Shown here piece after piece: positions 1-5,377 of a stretch of 5,377 bases of DNA. A model generated the notes under the pieces. It worked only from the letters and a program-made list of their open reading frames with translations. It had not been told where the DNA came from and searched no databases. Each line of letters opens with the position of its first letter. Positions within the stretch are counted from its first letter, which is position 1. The stretch is from an uncultured Trueperaceae bacterium (GTDB lineage: Bacteria > Deinococcota > Deinococci > Deinococcales > Trueperaceae): assembly GCA_937907415.1 (NCBI GenBank), contig CALCHY010000268.1:1-5377 (forward strand), read 5' to 3'. Both the position numbers and the translations under genes were made by a program.

Positions 1-1885
1 GTCGCGTGTGGATCAGGTAGGGGAGGACGTAGATCTCGGTGTCCCAGAAGTAGTGTCCCGAGTAGCCGCTGCCGGTCACGCCCTTAGCGGCGACACCCCG
101 CCCATCGGCACGCGCTGCCGCCTGAGCCAACTGGAAGAGGCTCCAGCGCAGCGCCTGCTGCACGGCAGGCTGGTCCGCGACTTTCACGTCCCCGTCTGAC
201 CAGAACTCCTCGAGCCATGACGCCTGCGTGGCGAGCAGTTGTGTCAGGCCAGCGGCGCGCGCGTCGTCTAAGGTCGTGTGGCACGCCTTGATGAGGGCAG
301 GGAGTTCATCGGCGCGGCCGTCGTGATACGCCACGAACTTGTGCAGCGTGACGCTGACACCGCGCTTCGCCGCTACCCGGTAAGTCACCTCGGTCGAGGT
401 TGGCGAGATGCTGGTGCGTGCTTCATGAGCGGCGCCCGTGACGTGCTGGTCGACCATCGCTGCCAGACCGAGTGCGGAGTGGCGCGTCGCGTGGGCCAGG
501 AAGGTGCGCTCGCCATCATGGCCGTGACGCTGTGGGATCAGCGCCCCACGCATGTCTTCTCCCCGGCGCGGGTCAAAGCCCGCAGCGCCGAGCCCCGTCG
601 CCTCGGCCTGGCGGTCCACCAGCAGTGAAGTGATGGTCAGGCTAGCGTCGGCGTCGAGCAGCGTGACGCTGTACTCCATCGCGGCCAGATGCTTGTCACT
701 GAAGCTGACGAGCCTGCGCGAGGACACGGCGACCCGTTGACCAGCCGGCGTGCGCCAGACCAGCCGGCGCTCGAGGGTGCCAGCCCGCATGTCTAGGGTG
801 CGCCGGTAATCGTCGAGCACGGCGGTGTCTAGGTCGAGGGTGTGCGGGCCGACTTGCAGGCGGATGGTCTTGGCGTCCGGGAGGCTGAGGATGGTTTGGC
901 CGACGGTTGCGAAGCCGTAAGCGGCCTCTGGGTAGACGATGGGCCAGGTCTCGTGAAAACCGTTGATGAACGTGCCGTGCTCGTATTCGGCTCCGCCCTC
1001 CTCGTCGTTGCCGCGCAGGCCGAGGTAGCCGTTACCTAAGGCGAAGAGCGTTTCGGAGTGGCCGCGTTGCTTCGCGGCTGGTCGCTCGAGTTCCACCAGG
1101 CGCCACTCGTCAACGGGGTAGCGGCGGCGGTCGACTGGTGACCGTGGTACGGCGGCCGCTAGCAGCGCCAGGTCGGAAACGACCACGTCCGCGCCCGCCG
1201 CCGACAGCGCGCCAACGCTAGCCCCACGGTCGACGCCGACCACCAACCCGAAACCACCAGCGCGTCCTGCGGCGACTCCCGCGATGGCGTCCTCGATCAC
1301 CACGGTCTTGGCAGGGTCGGCTCGTAGAAGGTGCGCGGCCGCGAGGTAGGTGGCTGGGTCCGGCTTGCTCGCAAGGCCTTCTGCGGCAGCGACTACGCCG
1401 TCCACGACCGTTCGGAAGCGATCCGTTAGGCCCGCTGCCGCCAACACGCTGGCGGCGTTCCGCGAGCTAGACACCACTGCAACACGCGTGCCGTGTGCCG
1501 CCAACGCGTCGAGCAGCGCCAACGAACCCGGGTACGGCGCCACGCCCTCCTCCACGAGGATGCGTTGAAACTCGAAGTTCTTACGGTTCCCGAGGCCGAA
1601 GATGGTGGCCGCGGTGGGCGCGTCATCTGGCGTTCCGAACGGTAGCTCGAGCCCGCGTGAGCGCAGGAGTTGCGCGACGCCCTCGTAGCGCTGCTTGCCG
1701 TCGATGTGGTCATAGTAGTCCTTCACCGAGTACGGTGCGGCGCCAGGGTGTTCGCGAAGGAACGGCGTGAAGAGCGCCTCCCAGGCGCGCATATGCACCT
1801 CAGCGGTGGGGGTGAGGACCCCGTCGAGATCGAAGAGCACCGCTGCGAACTTGGAGAGGTCCGGTAGCGAAACGGGCTGGCGCAT
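1..1885 (-). CDS. Beta-phosphoglucomutase (HAD) fused to GH65 glycoside phosphorylase, 3' end outside window
   Basis: The minus-strand frame is open from ATG at 1885 to the left edge (628 whole codons visible). Residues about 13-240 are a HAD phosphatase-fold mutase: FDLDGVLT with nucleophile Asp19 and acid/base Asp21, Thr27, His31 and Trp35, a cap motif DGKQR (62-66), SSSRN (139-143), SKPDP with Lys174, and IED with Glu198-Asp199. These align with the Lactococcus beta-phosphoglucomutase active site, except that Pro26 stands where that enzyme has Asp15. Residues from about 255 match the N-terminal part of family 65 maltose/trehalose/kojibiose phosphorylases: DEWRLVE (near 261), ETLFALGNGYLG (from 278), GTFING (from 304) and GHYFWDTE ending at Glu617. 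The GH65 catalytic glutamate would lie beyond the edge. Inferred role: cytosolic phosphorolysis of an alpha-glucosidic disaccharide to beta-glucose 1-phosphate, then conversion to glucose 6-phosphate. The disaccharide is unknown. An in-frame ATG at 1948 would add 21 residues; 1885 is preferred because it puts DLDGV at residue 19 and lies next to a -10-like element. Confidence 0.93.
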   Translation of the reverse strand, partial: MRQPVSLPDLSKFAAVLFDLDGVLTPTAEVHMRAWEALFTPFLREHPGAAPYSVKDYYDHIDGKQRYEGVAQLLRSRGLELPFGTPDDAPTAATIFGLGNRKNFEFQRILVEEGVAPYPGSLALLDALAAHGTRVAVVSSSRNAASVLAAAGLTDRFRTVVDGVVAAAEGLASKPDPATYLAAAHLLRADPAKTVVIEDAIAGVAAGRAGGFGLVVGVDRGASVGALSAAGADVVVSDLALLAAAVPRSPVDRRRYPVDEWRLVELERPAAKQRGHSETLFALGNGYLGLRGNDEEGGAEYEHGTFINGFHETWPIVYPEAAYGFATVGQTILSLPDAKTIRLQVGPHTLDLDTAVLDDYRRTLDMRAGTLERRLVWRTPAGQRVAVSSRRLVSFSDKHLAAMEYSVTLLDADASLTITSLLVDRQAEATGLGAAGFDPRRGEDMRGALIPQRHGHDGERTFLAHATRHSALGLAAMVDQHVTGAAHEARTSISPTSTEVTYRVAAKRGVSVTLHKFVAYHDGRADELPALIKACHTTLDDARAAGLTQLLATQASWLEEFWSDGDVKVADQPAVQQALRWSLFQLAQAAARADGRGVAAKGVTGSGYSGHYFWDTEIYVLPYLIHTR

Positions 1886-1899
1886 GAGCAACGATAATG
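1886..1899 (-). promoter_or_regulatory. Candidate -10 for a leaderless PGM-GH65 transcript
   Basis: Reading the minus strand, CATTATCGT lies just before the ATG at 1885. TATCGT (1896 to 1891) fits TANNNT and ends five bases before the ATG; CATTAT (1899 to 1894) is an overlapping alternative. No purine-rich Shine-Dalgarno sequence precedes the ATG. This geometry would start the transcript at or near the A of ATG. No good -35 is seen 16-18 bases further upstream, so the call rests on the -10 alone. Confidence 0.4.
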
Positions 1900-1951
1900 G
1901 GCCGCGGGCGTCGCGTGCCGCCGTTGGCGCGTCCCGTAGCGACACCATGGG

Positions 1952-1980
1952 CTGACGGCGGCTGCGGCGCCGAGTATCGT
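1952..1980 (+). promoter_or_regulatory. Candidate promoter for the amino-acid permease
   Basis: CTGACG (1952-1957, four of six to TTGACA) is followed after exactly 17 bases by TATCGT (1975-1980, TANNNT type). Transcription from it would start near 1987 and give a leader of about 80 bases before the ATG at 2066. The same hexamer TATCGT is used on the opposite strand for the divergent gene. Both boxes are imperfect, so this is a tentative call. Confidence 0.35.
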
Positions 1981-2055
1981 GGGCCGTGATGTTCGGAGCT
2001 TCAGCCCGTGCCCATCGAGAACTTGAGTCCAGGCCGACAACATCGTGAGCGCCTC

Positions 2056-2060
2056 GGAGG
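2056..2060 (+). promoter_or_regulatory. Shine-Dalgarno site fixing the permease start
   Basis: GGAGG ends five bases before the ATG at 2066. An in-frame GTG at 2045 would give seven more residues but has no Shine-Dalgarno sequence and no well-placed -10 for leaderless use, so the ATG is preferred. Confidence 0.65.
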
Positions 2061-2065
2061 CGCCC

Positions 2066-3391
2066 ATGAGGCCTGGCCCCAGTAGCGCGACTTCGCCGGA
2101 GCCGCAACGACTCCGGCGTGAGGTCGGCACGTTCGGCGCGGTCATGATGGGGCTCGGCAGCATCATCGGCACTGGAGTGTTCGTCTCCATCGGCATCGCC
2201 GCTGGCATCACCGGCCCGTCGGTGGTCTTGGCCGTTGTCATAGGTGCGGTGGTAGCGACTTTCAACGGCTTGTCCAGTGCGCAGCTCGCTGCTAACCACC
2301 CCGTCTCTGGTGGCACCTACGAGTACGGCTATCGCTACCTGAACTCGTGGTTCGGGTTCTCGGCTGGCTGGCTGTTCCTCCTGGCCAAGAGCGCTTCTGC
2401 CGCGACCGCCGCCTTGGGCTTCGCTGGCTACGCCTTGTCGCTGCTTGGACCGAGGCACAGCGCCGCGATCGTGCCGCTGGCGCTGGCGCTCGTGTTCGCC
2501 TTGACTCTGACGGTGCTGGCAGGCATGCGCCGCTCGAACCGCGCGAACATCGTCATCGTGAGCGTTACTCTGGCCAGCCTGGCGTTCTTCGTGCTGGTCG
2601 GGCTGCCCGGCGTCTTCCGCGAGGGCCTGACGACCTTCGTGCCCTTCTTCGCGCCTGAGGAGGGCAGAGGTCCACTCTCGGCGCTGCTGTACGCATCGGC
2701 GCTGATGTTCGTCGCCTACACCGGCTACGGCCGCATCGCCACTCTCGGTGAGGAGGTGAAGTGGCCGCGCACGACGATCCCGCGCGCCATCATCGCCGCA
2801 CTGGTCGTTGTTGGGGTCGTTTACATCCTCGTTTCGCTGGTTGGGGTGGGGGTGGCTGGGACGGCGGCCTTATCGGCCGTGCAGTACCGCGCCGCGCCCC
2901 TCGAGGAGGTCGCCCGCAGCTTCAACCTCGGCTGGGCGCCACACGTTCTTGCGATAGGGGCGATCACCGCGATGGTCGGGGTGTTACTGAACCTCATCCT
3001 TGGATTGTCAAGGGTTCTCATGGCCATGGGCCGGCGGCGTGACGTGCCGCCGATCTTCGGGCGACTCGACGCGACTGGAAGCACGCCGACGGCGGCCGTG
3101 ATCGCCGTTGGAGCAGTGATCGCGGTCCTCGCGGCGACAGGGAACGTGCGCACCACTTGGAGCTTCAGCGCGTTCACCGTGCTGGTGTATTACGCCATCA
3201 CCAATCTGGCAGCTTTGCGCTTGCCTGCTGAAGCGCGTTACTACCCGCGGTGGGTGGCTGCGGCGGGCCTGGCGAGCTGCCTGCTGCTGGCGTTCTTCGT
3301 GGAGCGCCAGATCTGGCTTATCGGGGTTGGCTTGGTGGGGGCCGGCCTTCTCTGGCACGCCGTTGCGCGCAGGCTGCGGTCGGAAGCGTGA
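2066..3391 (+). CDS. APC-family amino-acid permease, about 12 membrane segments
   Basis: The 441-residue product is an integral inner-membrane secondary transporter of the amino acid-polyamine-organocation family. After a short charged cytoplasmic N-terminus, the first membrane segment carries the family signature GSIIGTGVF (31-39), whose unwound glycine-rich stretch binds the amino-acid backbone in known structures. PVSGGTYEYGY (79-89) follows membrane segment 2, and segment 6 runs into the conserved loop with GEEVKWPRTTIPRAI (Glu229-Glu230). The SRVLMAMGRRRDVPPIF block, with STPTAAV soon after it, matches the loop after segment 8. Hydrophobic stretches fit about twelve segments, and the length is normal for the family. 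Substrate specificity and coupling ion cannot be read here; cationic or neutral amino acids are equally possible. It is divergent from the sugar-phosphorylase gene and 160 bases from the downstream merR, which has its own promoter, so it is probably a single-gene unit. Ends with TGA. Confidence 0.93.
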   Translation: MRPGPSSATSPEPQRLRREVGTFGAVMMGLGSIIGTGVFVSIGIAAGITGPSVVLAVVIGAVVATFNGLSSAQLAANHPVSGGTYEYGYRYLNSWFGFSAGWLFLLAKSASAATAALGFAGYALSLLGPRHSAAIVPLALALVFALTLTVLAGMRRSNRANIVIVSVTLASLAFFVLVGLPGVFREGLTTFVPFFAPEEGRGPLSALLYASALMFVAYTGYGRIATLGEEVKWPRTTIPRAIIAALVVVGVVYILVSLVGVGVAGTAALSAVQYRAAPLEEVARSFNLGWAPHVLAIGAITAMVGVLLNLILGLSRVLMAMGRRRDVPPIFGRLDATGSTPTAAVIAVGAVIAVLAATGNVRTTWSFSAFTVLVYYAITNLAALRLPAEARYYPRWVAAAGLASCLLLAFFVERQIWLIGVGLVGAGLLWHAVARRLRSEA

Positions 3392-3437
3392 AGTCGAACG
3401 CGGTGTTCAGGGTCGTGTAGCTGTCTATCCGCTGTGA

Positions 3438-3464
3438 GCGGGAGCGGGCTCGGCGCCGTCCCGC
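3438..3464 (+). terminator. Weak hairpin after the permease, possible terminator
   Basis: GCGGGA (3438-3443) pairs with TCCCGC (3459-3464); the 15-base loop contains a further GC-rich palindrome, GGCGCC (3452-3457). It lies 47 bases past the permease stop. There is no T-run after it, so intrinsic termination is not demonstrated. It may be no more than a chance fold in GC-rich DNA. Confidence 0.25.
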
Positions 3465-3516
3465 GAGGTCCGCGCGGAGGTATCTCAGCGCCATAGGATT
3501 GCAGTTATTGCTGACC

Positions 3517-3545
3517 TTGACAGTAGAGACTGTAAGCCTTAGTCT
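3517..3545 (+). promoter_or_regulatory. merR promoter, probably leaderless
   Basis: A perfect -35 TTGACA (3517-3522) is followed by a 17-base spacer and TAGTCT (3540-3545), which fits TANNNT. The sixth base after the -10 is 3551 and the seventh is the A of the ATG at 3552, so the transcript is predicted to begin at the start codon. There is no Shine-Dalgarno sequence before that ATG, which agrees with leaderless translation. The spacer is 17 bases, not the stretched 19-20 bases of classical MerR-activated promoters, so the promoter should be active by default and the regulator would more likely repress it. Confidence 0.65.
3520..3545. promoter_or_regulatory. Overlapping inverted repeats in the merR promoter, candidate operator
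   Basis: ACAGT-AGAG-ACTGT (3520-3533) is a perfect 5-bp dyad that overlaps the end of the -35. Overlapping it, AGAC-TG-TAAG-C-CTTA-GTCT (3527-3545) is a second, bulged dyad covering the spacer and the -10; simple pairing of AGACT with AGTCT over a 9-base gap is an alternative reading. MerR proteins bind dyads between the -35 and -10, so these are natural sites for autoregulation by the downstream gene. That assignment is inference from position. Confidence 0.45.
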
Positions 3546-3551
3546 TTGAGC

Positions 3552-4292
3552 ATGCTTCCCGACCCGCTCGCCAGCCATCGCGACGCCATCTACTCGCTGG
3601 CCGAGCTCGTTACCGCAGCCAACGTGCTGCTGCCCACTTACCTCCCGAAGGACGCCACCGGCCGCGCCGCCGAGGACGTGAACCCGCGGCTAGTGCGCTT
3701 CTACACCACCGAGGGACTCCTGCCGGAAGCTCACCGCGAGGGGCGCGAGGCGCGCTACACGTTCGAACACCTCACCACCCTGCTGGTCGTCCGTAAGCTC
3801 CTCGCCCAAGGGTTCGGGAGCGGCGCCATCCGCGCCGCCCTCGCAGGGCAAAGCGTGGAGCAAGTTGCTGCGCTGCTAGAAGGCGAAGTCCAACTCCAAC
3901 TCGTGCCGAGTAGTACGAGCGCTCCTGACGGCGCCGCCAAGGCGGCGTTCCTCAGCGCGGTCCGCGCACGCGCCGGTTTGCAGGGAGAGGGCGTTGGCGG
4001 CTCCATGCCAGCTCCAGCTCCGGCCAGCCCACCGCCGCAGGTGCCACCACAGGGCCAGCGAGTGGCCACCCGGCCGCCCTCTTCCGCGGCCTCCGTTCAG
4101 AATCAAGCACCCCTGCTCCTAGGCCAGGAGCCCCCCACTAGCTGGACGCGCTTCAACGTGGCCGACGGCCTGGAGCTCTCAGTTCGCGACGACTTCATGC
4201 TCCCCACCACGCTCTGGGGCGACGACGCGCTCCTCCAAGCTCTCAAGGTCGTCCTCCTGCAGGTGGAGCAGGTCCGCAAGAAGCGCAAGTAG
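3552..4292 (+). CDS. MerR-family regulator with HTH insertion and C-terminal extension
   Basis: The 246-residue product has a MerR-like winged helix: YSLAELV (14-20), RLVRFYTTEGLLP (46-58), a wing-like GREARYTFEHLT (64-75) and a helix LLVVRKLLAQGFGSGAIRAAL (77-97). Between the two HTH helices, where MerR proteins normally have a short GVS turn, there are about 19 extra residues (25-43). A Gly/Pro/Ala/Ser-rich, probably disordered linker covers about 145-195. The last 50 residues contain SWTRFNVADGLEL (197-209) and a helical basic end with KKRK; I do not recognise this segment. It is too long and lacks an evident Cys metal site for a classical metal-responsive MerR. The ATG at 3552 is chosen over a TTG at 3546 because the latter lies inside or against the -10 box. 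Likely role: cytoplasmic DNA-binding autoregulator of itself and the vWA gene. Signal and targets are unknown. Confidence 0.8.
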   Translation: MLPDPLASHRDAIYSLAELVTAANVLLPTYLPKDATGRAAEDVNPRLVRFYTTEGLLPEAHREGREARYTFEHLTTLLVVRKLLAQGFGSGAIRAALAGQSVEQVAALLEGEVQLQLVPSSTSAPDGAAKAAFLSAVRARAGLQGEGVGGSMPAPAPASPPPQVPPQGQRVATRPPSSAASVQNQAPLLLGQEPPTSWTRFNVADGLELSVRDDFMLPTTLWGDDALLQALKVVLLQVEQVRKKRK

Positions 4293-4308
4293 CCGAAGTC
4301 GGGAGAAC

Positions 4309-4329
4309 AGGGCCGCTTTCCGTGGCCCT
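4309..4329 (+). other. Hairpin 1 in the merR-vWA gap
   Basis: AGGGCCGC (4309-4316) pairs with GTGGCCCT (4322-4329), an 8-bp stem with one G-U pair and a five-base TTTCC loop. It starts 17 bases after the merR stop and has no T-run after it. It could act as an RNA-stabilising end for merR, a processing site or a partial terminator that lowers vWA expression. Confidence 0.5.
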
Positions 4330-4337
4330 ACACCACT

Positions 4338-4359
4338 GCGCGGGCCCAATGACCCGCGC
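4338..4359 (+). other. Hairpin 2 just before the vWA ribosome binding site
   Basis: GCGCGGG (4338-4344) pairs perfectly with CCCGCGC (4353-4359) over an eight-base loop. Its foot lies five bases before the Shine-Dalgarno of the vWA gene. No -10/-35 pair is apparent in this gap, so the vWA gene is probably read through from merR, and this fold would be in the message near the translation start. Confidence 0.5.
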
Positions 4360-4364
4360 GCAAC

Positions 4365-4372
4365 GAGGGGAG
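4365..4372 (+). promoter_or_regulatory. Strong Shine-Dalgarno site of the vWA gene
   Basis: GAGGGGAG followed by the five-base spacer AAGCC before ATG at 4378. This fixes the start and contrasts with the apparently leaderless merR upstream. Confidence 0.75.
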
Positions 4373-4377
4373 AAGCC

Positions 4378-5377
4378 ATGCCGACCACCAGCCACACCAA
4401 CCTGCCAAGACCGCAACTGACCGTCGTTCCCGCGAAGCCAGGCCTGCCGCTAAGAGGAGGCGAGCTAGACCTGCTCGTCAGCGTCGCCGTCGATCACCCG
4501 GCCACTGAAGTCGACCGTAAACCCCTTAGCCTCGCGCTCGTCATCGACCGCTCCGGCTCGATGAGCGGCGCGCCGCTCGAGGCGGCCAAGCGCGCGGCGG
4601 TGCTGGCGGTCAGCATGTTGGTGCCCGGCGATCGGGTGGCGGTGGTCAGTTTCGATGGTGGCGTGGACGTCGTACAGCCCCTAGTGCGCGTTGGCAACGA
4701 CGTGCGGCGGCTGGCCGAGAGCATCGCAGCGATCGAACCAGGGGGTGCTACCAACCTGTTCGGCGGCTGGGCGGAGGGGCTCACGCAGGTGCTCGCCTGC
4801 ACTGATGACGAGGCGCTCGCACGCGTGGTGCTCCTCTCCGACGGCATGGCCAATGCCGGCGTCACGGACCATCGTCAGATAGTGCGCGACGTTGCTGCGG
4901 CCGCTGGCCACGGCGTAACGACCACGGCCATGGGCCTCGGCCGCGACTACGACGAGGATCTCTTGCGGGCCATGGCCGACGCCGGGCGCGGTAACTACGT
5001 CTTCCTAGAAGACGACGGGGTCGTAGCGCGCGCCTTCGAGCAGGAGGTGGCTGGCCTGAGTTCACTGAGGGGCCGCGGCGTCCGCCTCGCGGTGGCGCCC
5101 GTCGCTGGAGCGACCCTGCGCTTCGCGGACGGCGACGGGGCGCGGCTGGCCGGCCTTGGCGACGACGCCAGCGGGCTGATGCTCCCCGACCTGATCGCAG
5201 GGCTGCCTGGCGAGTACTTCGTAACCCTCAGCGTTGAGCCCGGCCCTAACCCGGTTGCGCTGACCCTCCATTGGGAGGATGCACTTTCCAACGCACGGGA
5301 CGAGCAGACCGCCACCCTCGAGCTTCCGTGGCTTGACGCGGCCGACTGGGACGCCGCGCCACTAGACGAGCGCATCC
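4378..5377 (+). CDS. Cytosolic von Willebrand factor A domain protein, 3' end outside window
   Basis: 333 whole codons are visible and the frame is open at the right edge. A beta-rich start (about 14-48) precedes a vWA domain (about 50-225). The metal ion-dependent adhesion site is complete: Asp57-x-Ser59-x-Ser61 in VIDRSGSMSG, Thr125 in GGATNLFGG, and Asp155-Gly156 in LLSDG. The remaining 100 residues look like a beta-sandwich region with LPGEYFVTLSV, as seen in YfbK-like vWA proteins (COG2304 type). There is no signal peptide or membrane segment in the visible part, so it is predicted to be cytoplasmic. vWA domains bind protein partners through a divalent metal; the partner here is unknown. 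It follows merR by 85 bases on the same strand without an apparent promoter, so co-transcription is likely. Function beyond metal-dependent protein binding cannot be stated. Confidence 0.9.
   Translation, partial: MPTTSHTNLPRPQLTVVPAKPGLPLRGGELDLLVSVAVDHPATEVDRKPLSLALVIDRSGSMSGAPLEAAKRAAVLAVSMLVPGDRVAVVSFDGGVDVVQPLVRVGNDVRRLAESIAAIEPGGATNLFGGWAEGLTQVLACTDDEALARVVLLSDGMANAGVTDHRQIVRDVAAAAGHGVTTTAMGLGRDYDEDLLRAMADAGRGNYVFLEDDGVVARAFEQEVAGLSSLRGRGVRLAVAPVAGATLRFADGDGARLAGLGDDASGLMLPDLIAGLPGEYFVTLSVEPGPNPVALTLHWEDALSNARDEQTATLELPWLDAADWDAAPLDERI

Noticed and set aside
278..628. Plus-strand open frame of 116 codons
   Set aside because: It is antisense to the well-conserved GH65 coding sequence and matches no family.
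1946..1948. Upstream in-frame ATG (minus strand) for the PGM-GH65 gene
   Set aside because: No Shine-Dalgarno precedes it and the extra 21 residues are not expected before a HAD domain; it cannot be fully excluded.
2045..2047. GTG start for the permease
   Set aside because: No Shine-Dalgarno or adjacent -10; the ATG at 2066 has GGAGG at a five-base spacing.
1723..2316. Long minus-strand open frame crossing the divergent promoter region and the permease start
   Set aside because: It overlaps the fusion gene and the permease in other frames, shows no recognisable domain, and its composition (Met/Pro/Thr/Arg-rich) is typical of a shadow frame in GC-rich DNA.
2821..3358. Overlapping minus-strand open frames inside the permease
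   Set aside because: They are antisense to conserved transporter motifs and have no protein-like features.
3438..3464. Confident intrinsic terminator after the permease
   Set aside because: A 6-bp stem with a large loop and no T-run is too weak, so it was listed only at low confidence.
3546..3548. TTG start for merR, two codons upstream of the ATG
   Set aside because: It immediately follows the -10 box, so it would precede or sit at the very edge of the transcript, and it has no Shine-Dalgarno.
4494..5375. Minus-strand open frames opposite the vWA gene
   Set aside because: The plus strand encodes a complete vWA metal site with a strong ribosome binding site; the opposite frames are Ser/Ala/Arg-rich shadows.

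Overview
This is a GC-rich bacterial window with four protein-coding genes and short intergenic gaps. From left to right it holds: (1) a minus-strand gene cut by the left edge, encoding a beta-phosphoglucomutase-type HAD domain fused to a family 65 glycoside phosphorylase; (2) a divergent plus-strand amino-acid permease of the APC family; (3) a plus-strand MerR-family regulator with an unusual insertion and a C-terminal extension; (4) a plus-strand von Willebrand factor A (vWA) protein cut by the right edge.

The organism cannot be named with certainty. Two genes (the fusion and merR) have a -10-like element placed so that transcription would begin at or next to the A of the start codon, and neither has a Shine-Dalgarno sequence. 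The other two genes have good Shine-Dalgarno sequences. This mixture, high GC and a PGM-GH65 fusion would suit a member of the Deinococcota such as a Truepera relative, but an actinobacterium or Chloroflexi member would also fit.

Region 1-1885 is sugar catabolism. A GH65 enzyme would phosphorolyse an alpha-glucosidic disaccharide to beta-glucose 1-phosphate, and the fused mutase would turn that into glucose 6-phosphate. Region 1886-2065 is a divergent promoter region. Region 2066-3391 is the permease, whose substrate cannot be read from sequence. Region 3392-3551 contains a weak hairpin and a strong merR promoter (perfect TTGACA, 17-bp spacer) with overlapping inverted repeats that look like an operator. 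Region 3552-5377 holds merR and the vWA gene, probably one operon, separated by 85 bases that fold into two consecutive hairpins just before a strong ribosome binding site.

The most interesting part is the merR-vWA pair: a self-regulating-looking, apparently leaderless regulator with an atypical DNA-binding domain, a Pro-rich linker and an unrecognised C-terminal segment, followed by a cytosolic vWA protein with an intact metal site. No stretch longer than 300 bases lacks a gene. No RNA genes, CRISPR arrays, insertion sequences or origins were seen.
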